Assembly: GCA_905478775.1 (NCBI GenBank)
Contig: CAJQKB010000025.1
Coordinates: 1 to 46,002, forward strand
Direction: 5' to 3'
DNA: 46,002 nt
Source of the DNA: an uncultured Opitutales bacterium
Lineage (GTDB): Bacteria; Verrucomicrobiota; Verrucomicrobiia; Opitutales; Seribacteraceae
The first letter of the stretch is position 1. Every line of letters begins with the position of its first letter. The notes beneath the pieces were generated by a model. The model saw only the letters and a list, made by a program, of their open reading frames with translations, was not told the DNA's origin and searched no databases. Below are positions 8,649 to 16,723 of this stretch, piece by piece. The position numbers were made by a program, and so were the translations under genes.

Positions 8649-10196
8649 ATGGACCAAGAAGAAGTTTACCCCGAAGAAAACCAAATCCCTCAAGAAGAGT
8701 ATCTCGAGGAACAACAAACTGTTTCGGTTGCACCTCCCCTTGAAGGAGCTTTTAGCAAGTACATGCGCGAGTATCGACTACTCAATAGCCTCCTCGTTTC
8801 TTTACTTATGCTGACCATTATAATGTCTTCCATTTGGGGGATGATGATGGGACTCGCACTCAGTGGGGAAGGGAATTCCGATTTTTCCGACGGAGGTACG
8901 GCTCCTGCCGCACAAAAACAGGAAAAACAAAAAGTGGTCAAACTGATGCAAAGACAGAAAAAAGCACAACCCACTACCCAGCAAACTTTTCGAACCACCG
9001 CCATTTCTGACATTACACTACCCGACTTTAATGAATTGGATGTGAAGGATTTAGCCCCAGTGGTTGAAGCCGCTGCCCCCACGATGTCCGCCGCAGGCAT
9101 GAATAACGATAAAATGACAAAAGCGATGGCGGGTATTGGATTGGCTTTGCCCAAAACGATGCAACAACGTTGTGACCCCAAGAAACGAATCGCCCGATTA
9201 AAATCGGGGGGCGGGAAAACAATGACGGAAACCGCAATCGTCAAAGGCCTCAACTGGCTTAAGGCAACACAGAGCGAAGATGGTTCTTGGGGAGCAAAAG
9301 ATAAAGATGAAGCAGGAAAGCCCATCAAGGCGGACGCTCATCACAAAAAAGCAATGACAGGAATGGCTCTTCTTTGTTACCTCGGTCATTGTGAGCTTCA
9401 AGATTCCCCCGACTTTGGCCCCACCGTACAAAAGGCGATAAAATATATTACCTCCATGCCTCCCGACGAACCCGTGGGAGCAGGAAACCGTGGTTCCTAT
9501 TCGCACCCTATTCGTACCTATGCTCTGTGCGAAGCTTACACGATGACCAAGATTAAAAAATTGGAAATTTATGCAAAACGGGCTGCCGAACTTGTAATTA
9601 AGGGACAAAATGAAAATGGTGGGTGGGCCTATGCATACGGAAAAGGCCCAGCGGCTCACACAGATTTATCTGTTGCGGGATGGAATATCCAAGCACTCAA
9701 AGCAGCGGCATACACCGGAATTGAAATCAGTGGATTAGATGAGGCGATGGATAAAGCGATTAAATATGTCAAAGAATGCCAGGACAAGGCGGGTAAGTTT
9801 GCTTATCAAAGAGGAAAGGGAGGAAAAGCCAGTCTTACCGGAACGGGAGTCCTTTCCCTGCAAATATGGAAAAATGCCAAGTCAGAAGAAGCCGAAAAAG
9901 GTCTTGAATGGATTGTACAGAATGAAGCGGTGATTACAGAATGGAGTAAGGTCGATGTGTATGGCTGGTATTACAACGCACAAGCCTGTTTCCAAGCAAC
10001 CGGCGTATCAGGAGGTTCCAAATTCTGGAAAGCGTGGAATAAGGATTTTCAAAAAACAGTTACTTCCAACCAAGCAGCAGACGGACATTGGCCCCATGGT
10101 AACCATTTTCATGGTGACTCGGATGTATACCGAACAACCATGGCTATTTTGATGCTTGAAGTTTACTATCGGTACATGCCCACGACGAAAGTTTAA
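8649..10196 (+). CDS. Membrane-anchored toroid protein, copy 1
   Basis: A 515-residue protein with three parts. Residues 1-44 are an acidic cytoplasmic tail ending in FSKYMREYRLLN. Residues 45-71 are a single transmembrane helix. Residues 72-190 are a linker with a basic Gln/Lys patch (KLMQRQKKAQPTTQQ) and an SDITLPDFNELD strand. Residues about 191-510 are a squalene-cyclase-type alpha/alpha toroid with QSEDGSWG, QNENGGWAY and QAADGHWPHG repeats. The topology is probably N-in with the toroid in the periplasm. The cyclase DxDD motif is missing (AAHTDLSVAGW instead), so binding rather than catalysis is likely. The tail-helix-linker plan recalls TonB-like and ExbD-associated anchors of PVC bacteria. 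A near copy follows 42 nt downstream. No Shine-Dalgarno precedes the ATG. Confidence 0.85.
   Translation: MDQEEVYPEENQIPQEEYLEEQQTVSVAPPLEGAFSKYMREYRLLNSLLVSLLMLTIIMSSIWGMMMGLALSGEGNSDFSDGGTAPAAQKQEKQKVVKLMQRQKKAQPTTQQTFRTTAISDITLPDFNELDVKDLAPVVEAAAPTMSAAGMNNDKMTKAMAGIGLALPKTMQQRCDPKKRIARLKSGGGKTMTETAIVKGLNWLKATQSEDGSWGAKDKDEAGKPIKADAHHKKAMTGMALLCYLGHCELQDSPDFGPTVQKAIKYITSMPPDEPVGAGNRGSYSHPIRTYALCEAYTMTKIKKLEIYAKRAAELVIKGQNENGGWAYAYGKGPAAHTDLSVAGWNIQALKAAAYTGIEISGLDEAMDKAIKYVKECQDKAGKFAYQRGKGGKASLTGTGVLSLQIWKNAKSEEAEKGLEWIVQNEAVITEWSKVDVYGWYYNAQACFQATGVSGGSKFWKAWNKDFQKTVTSNQAADGHWPHGNHFHGDSDVYRTTMAILMLEVYYRYMPTTKV
8903..9227 (+). repeat. Near-identical segment of the tandem toroid genes, left copy
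   Basis: Compared by eye with 10493-10817 (offset 1590), this stretch differs at four positions only: 9065, 9143, 9194 and 9209, all synonymous. Flanking parts of the two genes differ at many synonymous sites. It covers the linker between the membrane helix and the toroid domain. Confidence 0.85.
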
Positions 10197-10238
10197 ATTC
10201 TTATTGTAAACTAATTACGGTTTTGATTACTTGGTCAC

Positions 10239-11771
10239 ATGGACCAAGAAGAAGTTTACCCCGAAGAAAACCAAACTCCCCAAGAAGATTATTTAGAGGA
10301 TCATCAATCCGTTACGGTTGCACCTCCCCTCGAAGGTGCTTTTAGTAAGTACATGCGCGAGTATCGCTTACTCAATAGCCTCCTTGTTTCTTTGCTTATG
10401 CTGACCATTATAATGTCATCCATTTGGGGAATGATGATGGGACTCGCACTGAGCGGGGAAGGGAGTTCCGACTTTTCCGACGGAGGTACAGCACCTGCCG
10501 CACAAAAACAGGAAAAACAAAAAGTGGTCAAACTGATGCAAAGACAGAAAAAAGCACAACCCACTACCCAGCAAACTTTTCGAACCACCGCCATTTCTGA
10601 CATTACACTACCCGACTTTAATGAATTGGATGTGAAGGATTTAGCCCCAGTGGTCGAAGCCGCTGCCCCCACGATGTCCGCCGCAGGCATGAATAACGAT
10701 AAAATGACAAAAGCGATGGCGGGTATTGGATTAGCTTTGCCCAAAACGATGCAACAACGTTGTGACCCCAAGAAACGAATCGCTCGATTAAAATCGGGAG
10801 GCGGGAAAACAATGACCGAAGCGGCTATTGTGAAAGGTCTAAAATGGTTGCAAACAACTCAAGACCCCGAAGGGTCATGGGGAGGAAAAGATAAGGATGA
10901 GAAAGGAAACCCAAAACCTTCAGATAAAAATGCGATGACCGGAATGGCTTTATTATGCTACCTCGGACACTGCGAGTTGCAGGATTCTCCCGATTATGGG
11001 GAAACCGTTCAAAAAGCAATCAAGTTCATCACCTCCACCACCCCCGAACCCAAGATTGATCAAAGGGGGTCTTATTCTCATCCAATCCGCACTTATGCTC
11101 TGTGCGAAGCTTACACCATGACTAAGATCAAGAGACTCGAAGAGTTTGCGAAGAGAGCGACCATACATATTATCAATGGACAAAATGAAAATGGGGGTTG
11201 GGCTTACAGTTACGGAAAAGGCCCAGCGGCTCACACAGATTTATCTGTAGCGGGGTGGAATATCCAAGCTCTAAAAGCAGCTGCTTATACCGGAATTGAA
11301 ATTAGCGGATTAGATGAGGCAATGGATAAGGCAATCAAATATGTTAAGGAATGTCAGGATAAAACAGGTAGATTTGCCTATCAAAGAGGCAAAACAGGTA
11401 AATCGAGTCTCACCGGAACTGGTATCCTCTCGCTTCAAATTTGGAAAAATGCGAAGTCAGAAGAAGCCAAAAAAGGGCTTGAATGGATTGTCCAAAATGA
11501 AGCAATTAAAAAAGATTGGAGTAGCATTAATGTTTACGGTTGGTACTACCATGCACAGGCTTGCTTTCAGGCAACCGGAATATCAGGAGGTTCCAAATTT
11601 TGGAAAGCCTGGAACAAAGATTTTCAGAAAACCGTTTGCTCTAACCAAGCGGACGACGGTCATTGGAAACATGGAGCCCACTTTCATGGAGATACTGAGA
11701 TTTACCGTACAACCATGGCAATCCTAATGCTCGAAGTCTATTATCGCTACATGCCTACCACAAAGGTATAG
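10239..11771 (+). CDS. Membrane-anchored toroid protein, copy 2
   Basis: A 510-residue paralogue of the preceding gene with the same order: acidic cytoplasmic tail, membrane helix at about 45-71, basic Gln/Lys linker, then an alpha/alpha toroid with QDPEGSWG, QNENGGWAY and QADDGHWKHG repeats. The linker is almost identical to copy 1 at both protein and DNA level. The toroid domain has diverged, with a 4-residue-shorter loop after the first repeat and many substitutions, though the last 20 or so residues (YRTTMAILMLEVYYRYMPTTKV) match. The tail differs at several residues around position 16-25. The start follows 42 nt without a terminator, so both are probably one transcript. This looks like a duplication in which the two toroids specialised while the anchor is kept identical. 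Confidence 0.85.
   Translation: MDQEEVYPEENQTPQEDYLEDHQSVTVAPPLEGAFSKYMREYRLLNSLLVSLLMLTIIMSSIWGMMMGLALSGEGSSDFSDGGTAPAAQKQEKQKVVKLMQRQKKAQPTTQQTFRTTAISDITLPDFNELDVKDLAPVVEAAAPTMSAAGMNNDKMTKAMAGIGLALPKTMQQRCDPKKRIARLKSGGGKTMTEAAIVKGLKWLQTTQDPEGSWGGKDKDEKGNPKPSDKNAMTGMALLCYLGHCELQDSPDYGETVQKAIKFITSTTPEPKIDQRGSYSHPIRTYALCEAYTMTKIKRLEEFAKRATIHIINGQNENGGWAYSYGKGPAAHTDLSVAGWNIQALKAAAYTGIEISGLDEAMDKAIKYVKECQDKTGRFAYQRGKTGKSSLTGTGILSLQIWKNAKSEEAKKGLEWIVQNEAIKKDWSSINVYGWYYHAQACFQATGISGGSKFWKAWNKDFQKTVCSNQADDGHWKHGAHFHGDTEIYRTTMAILMLEVYYRYMPTTKV
10493..10817 (+). repeat. Near-identical segment of the tandem toroid genes, right copy
   Basis: Partner of 8903-9227; the two stretches align without gaps and show four synonymous differences by eye. 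Confidence 0.85.
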
Positions 11772-11811
11772 CGATTATTGAGTTAATCCTAACTAATTTC
11801 ACTCTCCCAAC

Positions 11812-11840
11812 TTGCATAGTAAGGAGTTGCTGTATATATA
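11812..11840 (+). promoter_or_regulatory. Candidate sigma70-type promoter of the azurin gene
   Basis: TTGCAT at 11812-11817 and TATATA at 11835-11840 are separated by 17 nt. The predicted transcription start lies at about 11847-11848, which is the azurin ATG itself, so the mRNA would be leaderless. An AAGGAG at 11821-11826 lies inside the spacer, too far from the ATG to be its ribosome-binding site. Confidence 0.5.
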
Positions 11841-11847
11841 AACTTTT

Positions 11848-12303
11848 ATGAAAAGATTGTTCCTATCAACTCTCCTATTCTTTCACGCCTTCGGTTTCGC
11901 ATTTGCCGAGAAAAAAGCGGAGAAGGAAATTACTATTTCAGGAAATGACACCATGCAATTTGATGTCAAAAATTTTAATGTTACCGCAGGGGAAAAAGTA
12001 AAAATTATTTTTAAAAATTCGGGTCAACTTCCGAAAATTGCGATGGGACACAACTTGGTACTCCTCAAAAAAGGTGTTTCCGCAATTGCTTTTGGTCAAA
12101 AAGCATTGGGTGCTGGTGCGAACGCAGTAAATCCCCTTCCCGATTCTCTCAAAGGTGATGTGATTGCCAGCACAAAATTATTAGGCCCCGGTGAACAAGA
12201 TGTTGTTTCTTTCACTGCTCCCAAAGAAAAAGGTGCATATGAGTATGTTTGTACTTTCCCCGGTCACTTCGCGATGATGCGGGGTACTATGACAGTCAAA
12301 TAA
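11848..12303 (+). CDS. Azurin-type blue copper protein
   Basis: A 151-residue periplasmic cupredoxin that carries electrons through a type 1 copper site. It has a signal peptide (residues 1-20, ending FAFA). The azurin ligands are all present: His68 in MGHNLVLL, then Cys135, His140 and Met144 in YVCTFPGHFAMMRG, with the same 5 and 9 residue spacing from the Cys as in Pseudomonas azurin. The gene stands alone between the toroid genes and the Nramp-like gene; no denitrification or cytochrome genes adjoin it, so the redox partner is unknown. Its promoter suggests a leaderless transcript. Confidence 0.93.
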   Translation: MKRLFLSTLLFFHAFGFAFAEKKAEKEITISGNDTMQFDVKNFNVTAGEKVKIIFKNSGQLPKIAMGHNLVLLKKGVSAIAFGQKALGAGANAVNPLPDSLKGDVIASTKLLGPGEQDVVSFTAPKEKGAYEYVCTFPGHFAMMRGTMTVK

Positions 12304-12348
12304 CCGATACTTTCAGTTTTTTTAAGTTATTTGCCCATTATTGACTTC

Positions 12349-12377
12349 TTGACAATTTAGTCCAAGAACGAGATACC
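12349..12377 (+). promoter_or_regulatory. Candidate promoter of the Nramp-like gene
   Basis: A perfect TTGACA (12349-12354) is followed after 17 nt by GATACC (12372-12377), a weak match to TATAAT, then 6 nt to the ATG at 12384. If used, the transcript would start at or next to the start codon. The weak -10 keeps confidence low. Confidence 0.35.
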
Positions 12378-12383
12378 AAGGGT

Positions 12384-14120
12384 ATGTCGATCGAACAAGA
12401 GAAAAAATTACTTAAAGATGCTGAAGCCAAAGGGCTTTACTCGTGCCTAGCAACATATACTAAACTTTCCGGGCCAGGATGGCTCCAAAGTGCAATAACA
12501 CTTGGAGGTGGATCACTTGCATCCAGTTTATTCTTGGGAGTTTTAGCTGGATACTCACTGCTATGGCTCCAGCCTATCGCGATTATATTGGGTATCATCA
12601 TGCTGTGTGCGATTAGTCATGTAACCCTTTCAACCGGACAAAGCCCATTTGTTTCGATTAATAACGAAATCAACCCTGTACTAGGTTGGGGGTGGGCAAT
12701 CGCAACCATCCTGGCAAATATTGTCTGGTGTTTACCGCAATTTTCATTGGGAACTGCAGCAGTGACGCAAAACCTCTTCCCTATTCTTGATAACACAGGA
12801 GGGAAAGTGCTCGTAGTTTTATCCATCCTCATCACGGCATGCATAATCATCTGGGCTTACGATCGAGGAAGCAAAGGAGTTAAACTATTTGATTTAATTC
12901 TTAAAATCATGGTTGCACTCGTGGTTCTTTCCTTTTTTGGAGTAGTAATCAGCATGGGTGTTGCAGGCGAATTACCTTGGAACGAAATTGCGGCGGGCTT
13001 TATTCCAAACTTCTCGCTTTTTTATGAACCTGCGGAAGTCTACTCTCCTTTTCTAGAAGGGACTGGCGAATTTCGTTCCTTTTGGGAAAATAAAATCATA
13101 AATTTACAAAAAGATGTGATGATTGCAGCAGCTGCAACTGCAGTAGGAATCAACATGACATTCTTTATGCCTTTTGTTCTTCTTAGCCGAAAATGGGGAA
13201 GAGAACATAGAGGCCTTGCTAAATTTGATTTATGGACTGCCCTTCTTATTCCCTATGTGGTAGCAACCTCCTGCGTTGTGATTGCAGCCGGCACACAGTT
13301 TAACGGAAAACCAGAGTCTGCCTACGAAGATTATGAAAACAGAGTACTGCGCTCTAATTTGGCCAAGGGATATAATGCATTTATTACCGAAAGGCTCGAA
13401 CTAGAATTAGGCGAAGAAAAATTTGCAAGCTTAGCTCCTGTTCAAAAAAAGGAACTGGGCTCAACCATCCCAGAATCCGACAAACAAATTGCTGCGATGC
13501 TCGTAAAACGGGATGCCCGTGACTTGGCTGAATCCCTGAAATCATTAACGGCAAATGATACCTTGTCCCAAATTATTTTTGGAATCGGAGTAGTCGGTAT
13601 GGCTCTGTCCACTATTATTATTCTAATGACAATCAATGGTCATGCGATCTGCGAAGTATTAGGAAAACCTCATAAGGGACCTGTATTTTTAGGAGGAGCA
13701 TACATTGCCGGGATCGGAGTACTAGGTCCCTTTGTTTGGAGCGACGCTGCTTTTTGGCTCGCGGTTCCGACATCAATCCTCGGATTTACTCTAATACCTG
13801 TAGCGTATCTCAGTTTCTTTTTGTTGATTAACAGTAAAAAGGTATTAGGGAGAGAAAGACCCAAAGGATTAGGGCGAGTTATATGGAATATAGGCTTGAT
13901 CCTGTCACTTGGTATTATGGGTACAGCCGCATTTTATGTTGCCTGGAATAAAAGTTGGGGGGATATACAATTTGGTCGAATTGCACTGATTGGCTTTGGT
14001 ATCCTCCTTCTAATTGGACACTTTGGGCTCCAAAATAAAAAACTTCTTAAAAAAACGGAAGCGATGGATCTCAAGTTTCAACAATTAAAAAAGAAATTAG
14101 ATTCTATTAAAACTAATTAG
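12384..14120 (+). CDS. Nramp-related (LeuT-fold) membrane transporter with altered metal site
   Basis: A 578-residue protein with about 11-12 membrane helices. The first helix aligns with Nramp helix 1: GPGWLQSAITLGGGSLASSL stands where metal-transporting Nramps have GPG...DPGN, so the metal-binding Asp and Asn appear as Gly and Ser. The helix 6 region (INMTFFMPFVLLSRKWGREHRGL) keeps the Met-Pro of the Nramp MPH motif but not the His. About 85 charged residues are inserted between later helices (around YEDYENRVLRSNLAKG...KSLTANDTL), larger than in typical Nramps. The fold assignment is fairly sure. The substrate is not; it could be a divergent divalent-metal carrier or something else. It follows the azurin gene by 80 nt and has its own possible promoter. 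Confidence 0.78.
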   Translation: MSIEQEKKLLKDAEAKGLYSCLATYTKLSGPGWLQSAITLGGGSLASSLFLGVLAGYSLLWLQPIAIILGIIMLCAISHVTLSTGQSPFVSINNEINPVLGWGWAIATILANIVWCLPQFSLGTAAVTQNLFPILDNTGGKVLVVLSILITACIIIWAYDRGSKGVKLFDLILKIMVALVVLSFFGVVISMGVAGELPWNEIAAGFIPNFSLFYEPAEVYSPFLEGTGEFRSFWENKIINLQKDVMIAAAATAVGINMTFFMPFVLLSRKWGREHRGLAKFDLWTALLIPYVVATSCVVIAAGTQFNGKPESAYEDYENRVLRSNLAKGYNAFITERLELELGEEKFASLAPVQKKELGSTIPESDKQIAAMLVKRDARDLAESLKSLTANDTLSQIIFGIGVVGMALSTIIILMTINGHAICEVLGKPHKGPVFLGGAYIAGIGVLGPFVWSDAAFWLAVPTSILGFTLIPVAYLSFFLLINSKKVLGRERPKGLGRVIWNIGLILSLGIMGTAAFYVAWNKSWGDIQFGRIALIGFGILLLIGHFGLQNKKLLKKTEAMDLKFQQLKKKLDSIKTN

Positions 14121-14137
14121 AATTAAAAAATTTACTC

Positions 14138-14488
14138 CTATCGAGAGGCAGGTTTTTGGGTTTCTAACGGTACCCATTTTCTCTGCTCACCGTTCGATCC
14201 AATTTTAGAGGCCAAAACCCAAGCTTCTCCAGTTGTGGTATCGAACTTGACCAGCCGTTTATATAAAAATGGTTTCGCATCTTCAGAATAATACTCAGCA
14301 CTTACAATCTGGTATTTTCCACTCTTACTTGAAAGAGAAGCAAAGCTGGGCGGAGGGGGAATATTCATTGGTAAGCTTGGCCTTATGGAAGGCGAAAGTG
14401 CAGGTGGAGAAGATTGCCCCGCTACATGAAAGTAAGTTCCGCACAATGCAATACAGGGCATAAGAATACATTTTAATAATTGTTTCAT
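14138..14488 (-). CDS. Small exported protein, unknown function
   Basis: A 116-residue protein from ATG at 14488: signal sequence (LLKCILMPCIALCGTYFHVAGQ), a proline-rich linker (SIRPSLPMNIPPPPS), then a small beta domain (YQIVSAEYY...KRLVKFDTTTGEAWVLA) whose FDTTTGEAW pattern resembles short secreted domains that report a value with its use in a table-like repeat; no function is known. An upstream ATG at 14521 adds eleven residues before the signal peptide and is less likely. It converges on the Nramp-like gene with 17 nt between stops and no visible terminator. Confidence 0.65.
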   Translation of the reverse strand: MKQLLKCILMPCIALCGTYFHVAGQSSPPALSPSIRPSLPMNIPPPPSFASLSSKSGKYQIVSAEYYSEDAKPFLYKRLVKFDTTTGEAWVLASKIGSNGEQRKWVPLETQKPASR

Positions 14489-14987
14489 TCCTAATCTATC
14501 TAGAATTAAAGTAACAAACATTCAACCTTAGTTGTAAAATTTTTAAGCTTAGATGGGCTGACTGAAGCCGTAGGATGAATCAAGCGGCAGGCAATGAACC
14601 AAAAAAAGCCGTCGACCTTGCCCAAGTCGACGGCCAATTTTATAATTGAGCGTATCGCCCAATTAATCCGTGCTTACGATTAACATGAATGAAAACCCTA
14701 GCTAGATCAAAAGGAAAAGTTATCTTTTTAGTTTTTTTAGTATTAAAACTACTTCAATGTCAGGTACATTAAGGTTTAATAGAATAGTACACTAATTAGG
14801 CTATATGGAGATAATACCAATTTAATAAAAGCGGAATAACTTAGCACTGCGGGGCAAAAACCACCTAAAGTAACCAAGTTATCTTCAATAGGAGTTAGAA
14901 TATGGAAAGAGAATATCGAAATTGGCTCACTTAGTAGCAGGTACCTTGATCAAGAGTGTAGTTTATCCGTATGTATTCTGTAGAAAT
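14489..14987. other. AT-rich gap of about 500 nt with a strong hairpin near its left part
   Basis: No coding frame with convincing codon pattern is visible on either strand. The only structure is the pair of hairpins at 14608-14634 and 14644-14664, described separately. The remainder (14665-14987) is AT-rich with short homopolymers and no recognised RNA. Confidence 0.5.
14601..14634 (-). terminator. Rho-independent terminator on the minus strand
   Basis: A perfect 9-bp stem (GCCGTCGAC / GTCGACGGC, 14608-14616 and 14626-14634) with a 9-nt loop is followed on the minus strand by seven U residues (14607-14601). A second hairpin lies just upstream on that strand (14664-14644, AATTG-G-GCG over CGC-T-CAATT, closed by one G-U pair). 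It could end transcription from the small gene at 14988-15200 or from an unannotated small RNA. Confidence 0.7.
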
Positions 14988-15200
14988 TTATTCTTCCTCT
15001 TCTTGAATAAAGACAACCGCTTGGTACCAAAGACCTTCTTCTTTGATTGGTCCCCCTAGGCATTGCCAACGAGCCGATGATCTGAAAATAAATCCTTCGG
15101 TATCTTTATATTCCTTTTGAATACTATCATTTACAACCTCACTTAATTCTTTTGCCGAAGATGCTTTAATTACTTTGTACTTCCTTTGAACTGTTATCAT
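14988..15200 (-). CDS. Small DUF1737-like protein
   Basis: A 70-residue cytoplasmic protein. The pattern YKVIKASSAKELSEVVNDSI ... FRSSARWQCLGGP ... YQAVVF matches the short DUF1737 domain (Y-V-E--S--EL---VN ... GW---GG ... Y-QA), found alone or in tandem in many bacteria with no known activity. It ends in four glutamates. The gene is isolated between two AT-rich gaps. A terminator hairpin lies 350 nt downstream on the same strand. Confidence 0.7.
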   Translation of the reverse strand: MITVQRKYKVIKASSAKELSEVVNDSIQKEYKDTEGFIFRSSARWQCLGGPIKEEGLWYQAVVFIQEEEE

Positions 15201-15682
15201 TTTATTGAGTTGTTTAATTTAGCCTCATTGACGAAAAAGTATTCATCATTGGTCTTACTCAAACATTTCTAAAAGTTGTCATTAGGATCAATCCTTTTTT
15301 TGAAAACAGGTTGGTTTTATATTGAATGCTTACATTCGAAAATTTTAAGGTATTTTGTCGTTCTGACTAGACTATCATTGCAAAGATCGAACACGGGCGG
15401 CCCAAATCAATATGAATTTTGTAGGTTACACGGCAAATTGAACGAGTTCATTCTCATATATTGATTCCCAATTACGATACATTTATCATTTTTAACAAAA
15501 GAAATTTATCTATGTAAAACTGACCATTCCTGTTGATCAATACCTATTGAATCGAATAGCTTTTAGATCATAGTTTTAATAATTTGAATCCAAATCATAC
15601 AAATCTACAAATAATCAAATATTGTCATTACTTTTGACCCAGAGAATTAATCTTCAATTAGGCACATGAAAAAAACAAATCT
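15201..15682. other. AT-rich gap upstream of the MoxR operon
   Basis: Nothing convincing is coded here. A 62-codon frame at 15276-15464 has no recognisable product. Only a region around 15390-15440 is less AT-rich than its surroundings. The operon promoter must lie in the right part; TTGTCA and TTGACC elements near 15623-15642 are candidates, but no good -10 box goes with them. Confidence 0.45.
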
Positions 15683-16720
15683 ATGGTAAGCAAAACTCCA
15701 CCCAATAAAAAAACTGAGGTACTTTCTGAAAATGATGTTCAATCAATCAGCGACCTAAAAGATACTTTCTCTGCAATCAAAAACGAGCTTGGTAAAGTCA
15801 TTATTGGGCAAGAAGATGCTATTGAACGGATCTTTCTTTGCATGCTTTCCAAAGGACATTCACTTCTTATGGGAGTGCCCGGTTTAGCCAAAACCCTTCT
15901 CGTCAATTCCATTGCCCAGGTAACTTCATTATCTTTTGGACGGATTCAATTTACTCCCGACCTTATGCCCTCAGATGTTACCGGCACCGAGATTCTACAA
16001 AATAAAAAAGAGGGAGAAGGAAGGGAATTTGCTTTCATCAAGGGTCCCATTTTTGCCAATGTAATCCTCGCGGACGAGATTAACAGAACGCCCCCCAAGA
16101 CTCAGTCTGCTTTACTGGAGGCAATGCAGGAGAAAAGAGTTACCGTTGCGGGAACCAATCATCAACTCCAAGAACCCTTCTTCGTTCTCGCCACCCAAAA
16201 CCCAATCGAACAAGAAGGAACATACCCACTTCCCGAAGCCCAATTGGACCGTTTCATGTTTCTTATTCAAATGGATTACCCGACTAGAAATGAAGAAATA
16301 GCAATCGCCAAGCACACCACTATTGGGTCCCTACCCAAGCTTAAGAAGATCATTTCTGGTAAGAAACTCAAGGAATTCCAGCAACTTGTTGAGCGCGTCC
16401 CCGTACCCGATCATGTCCACGAACTGGCAGTCGACTTGGTTCGCAGAACGAGACCCAACTCCGATGAATCTCCAGCCTGGTTAAAGAAGTTGGTTCAATG
16501 GGGTGCCGGACCACGAGCCGTTCAGTATCTAGTAAAGGGAGCAAAGGCACGGGCCGTCCTCGAGGGCAATTATATGACCTCCATGGAGGATGTCGAAAAA
16601 GTGGCCAACCCCGTTCTTTCTCACCGGATTCTTACTAATTTCCATGCCCGTTCCGAAGGTATGAACAGTACAGAAGTAGTGGCCCGATTAATCGAAGACG
16701 CAAGAAAAGAACAAAGATAA
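15683..16720 (+). CDS. MoxR-family AAA+ ATPase
   Basis: A 345-residue cytoplasmic AAA+ ATPase of the MoxR type, a chaperone-like family that typically acts on VWA partners. Walker A is GVPGLAKT (residues 64-71), Walker B ILADEINR (128-135) with the following TPPKTQSALLEAMQE, sensor 1 is ATQNP (160-164), and the arginine-finger region reads QLDRFMF. The C-terminal helical lid contains RTRPNSDESPAW and GPRAVQYL. It opens the operon and ends 3 nt before the DUF58 gene. A short frame (ATG at 15666, stop 15687-15689) overlaps the chosen ATG; one extra A in the run at 15669-15675 would join it in frame and give a slightly longer N-terminus. Confidence 0.94.
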   Translation: MVSKTPPNKKTEVLSENDVQSISDLKDTFSAIKNELGKVIIGQEDAIERIFLCMLSKGHSLLMGVPGLAKTLLVNSIAQVTSLSFGRIQFTPDLMPSDVTGTEILQNKKEGEGREFAFIKGPIFANVILADEINRTPPKTQSALLEAMQEKRVTVAGTNHQLQEPFFVLATQNPIEQEGTYPLPEAQLDRFMFLIQMDYPTRNEEIAIAKHTTIGSLPKLKKIISGKKLKEFQQLVERVPVPDHVHELAVDLVRRTRPNSDESPAWLKKLVQWGAGPRAVQYLVKGAKARAVLEGNYMTSMEDVEKVANPVLSHRILTNFHARSEGMNSTEVVARLIEDARKEQR

Positions 16721-16723
16721 AGG

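Noticed and set aside
8690-9328. Long open frame of 212 codons antisense to the first toroid gene (and its mirror at 10304-10771)
   Set aside because: It only reflects the composition of the coding strand. Its copy in the duplicated gene keeps the same frame because the DNA is near-identical.
15276-15464. 62-codon frame in the gap upstream of moxR
   Set aside because: No start signal, no domain and no conservation that I can see. It could be a remnant, but this cannot be supported.
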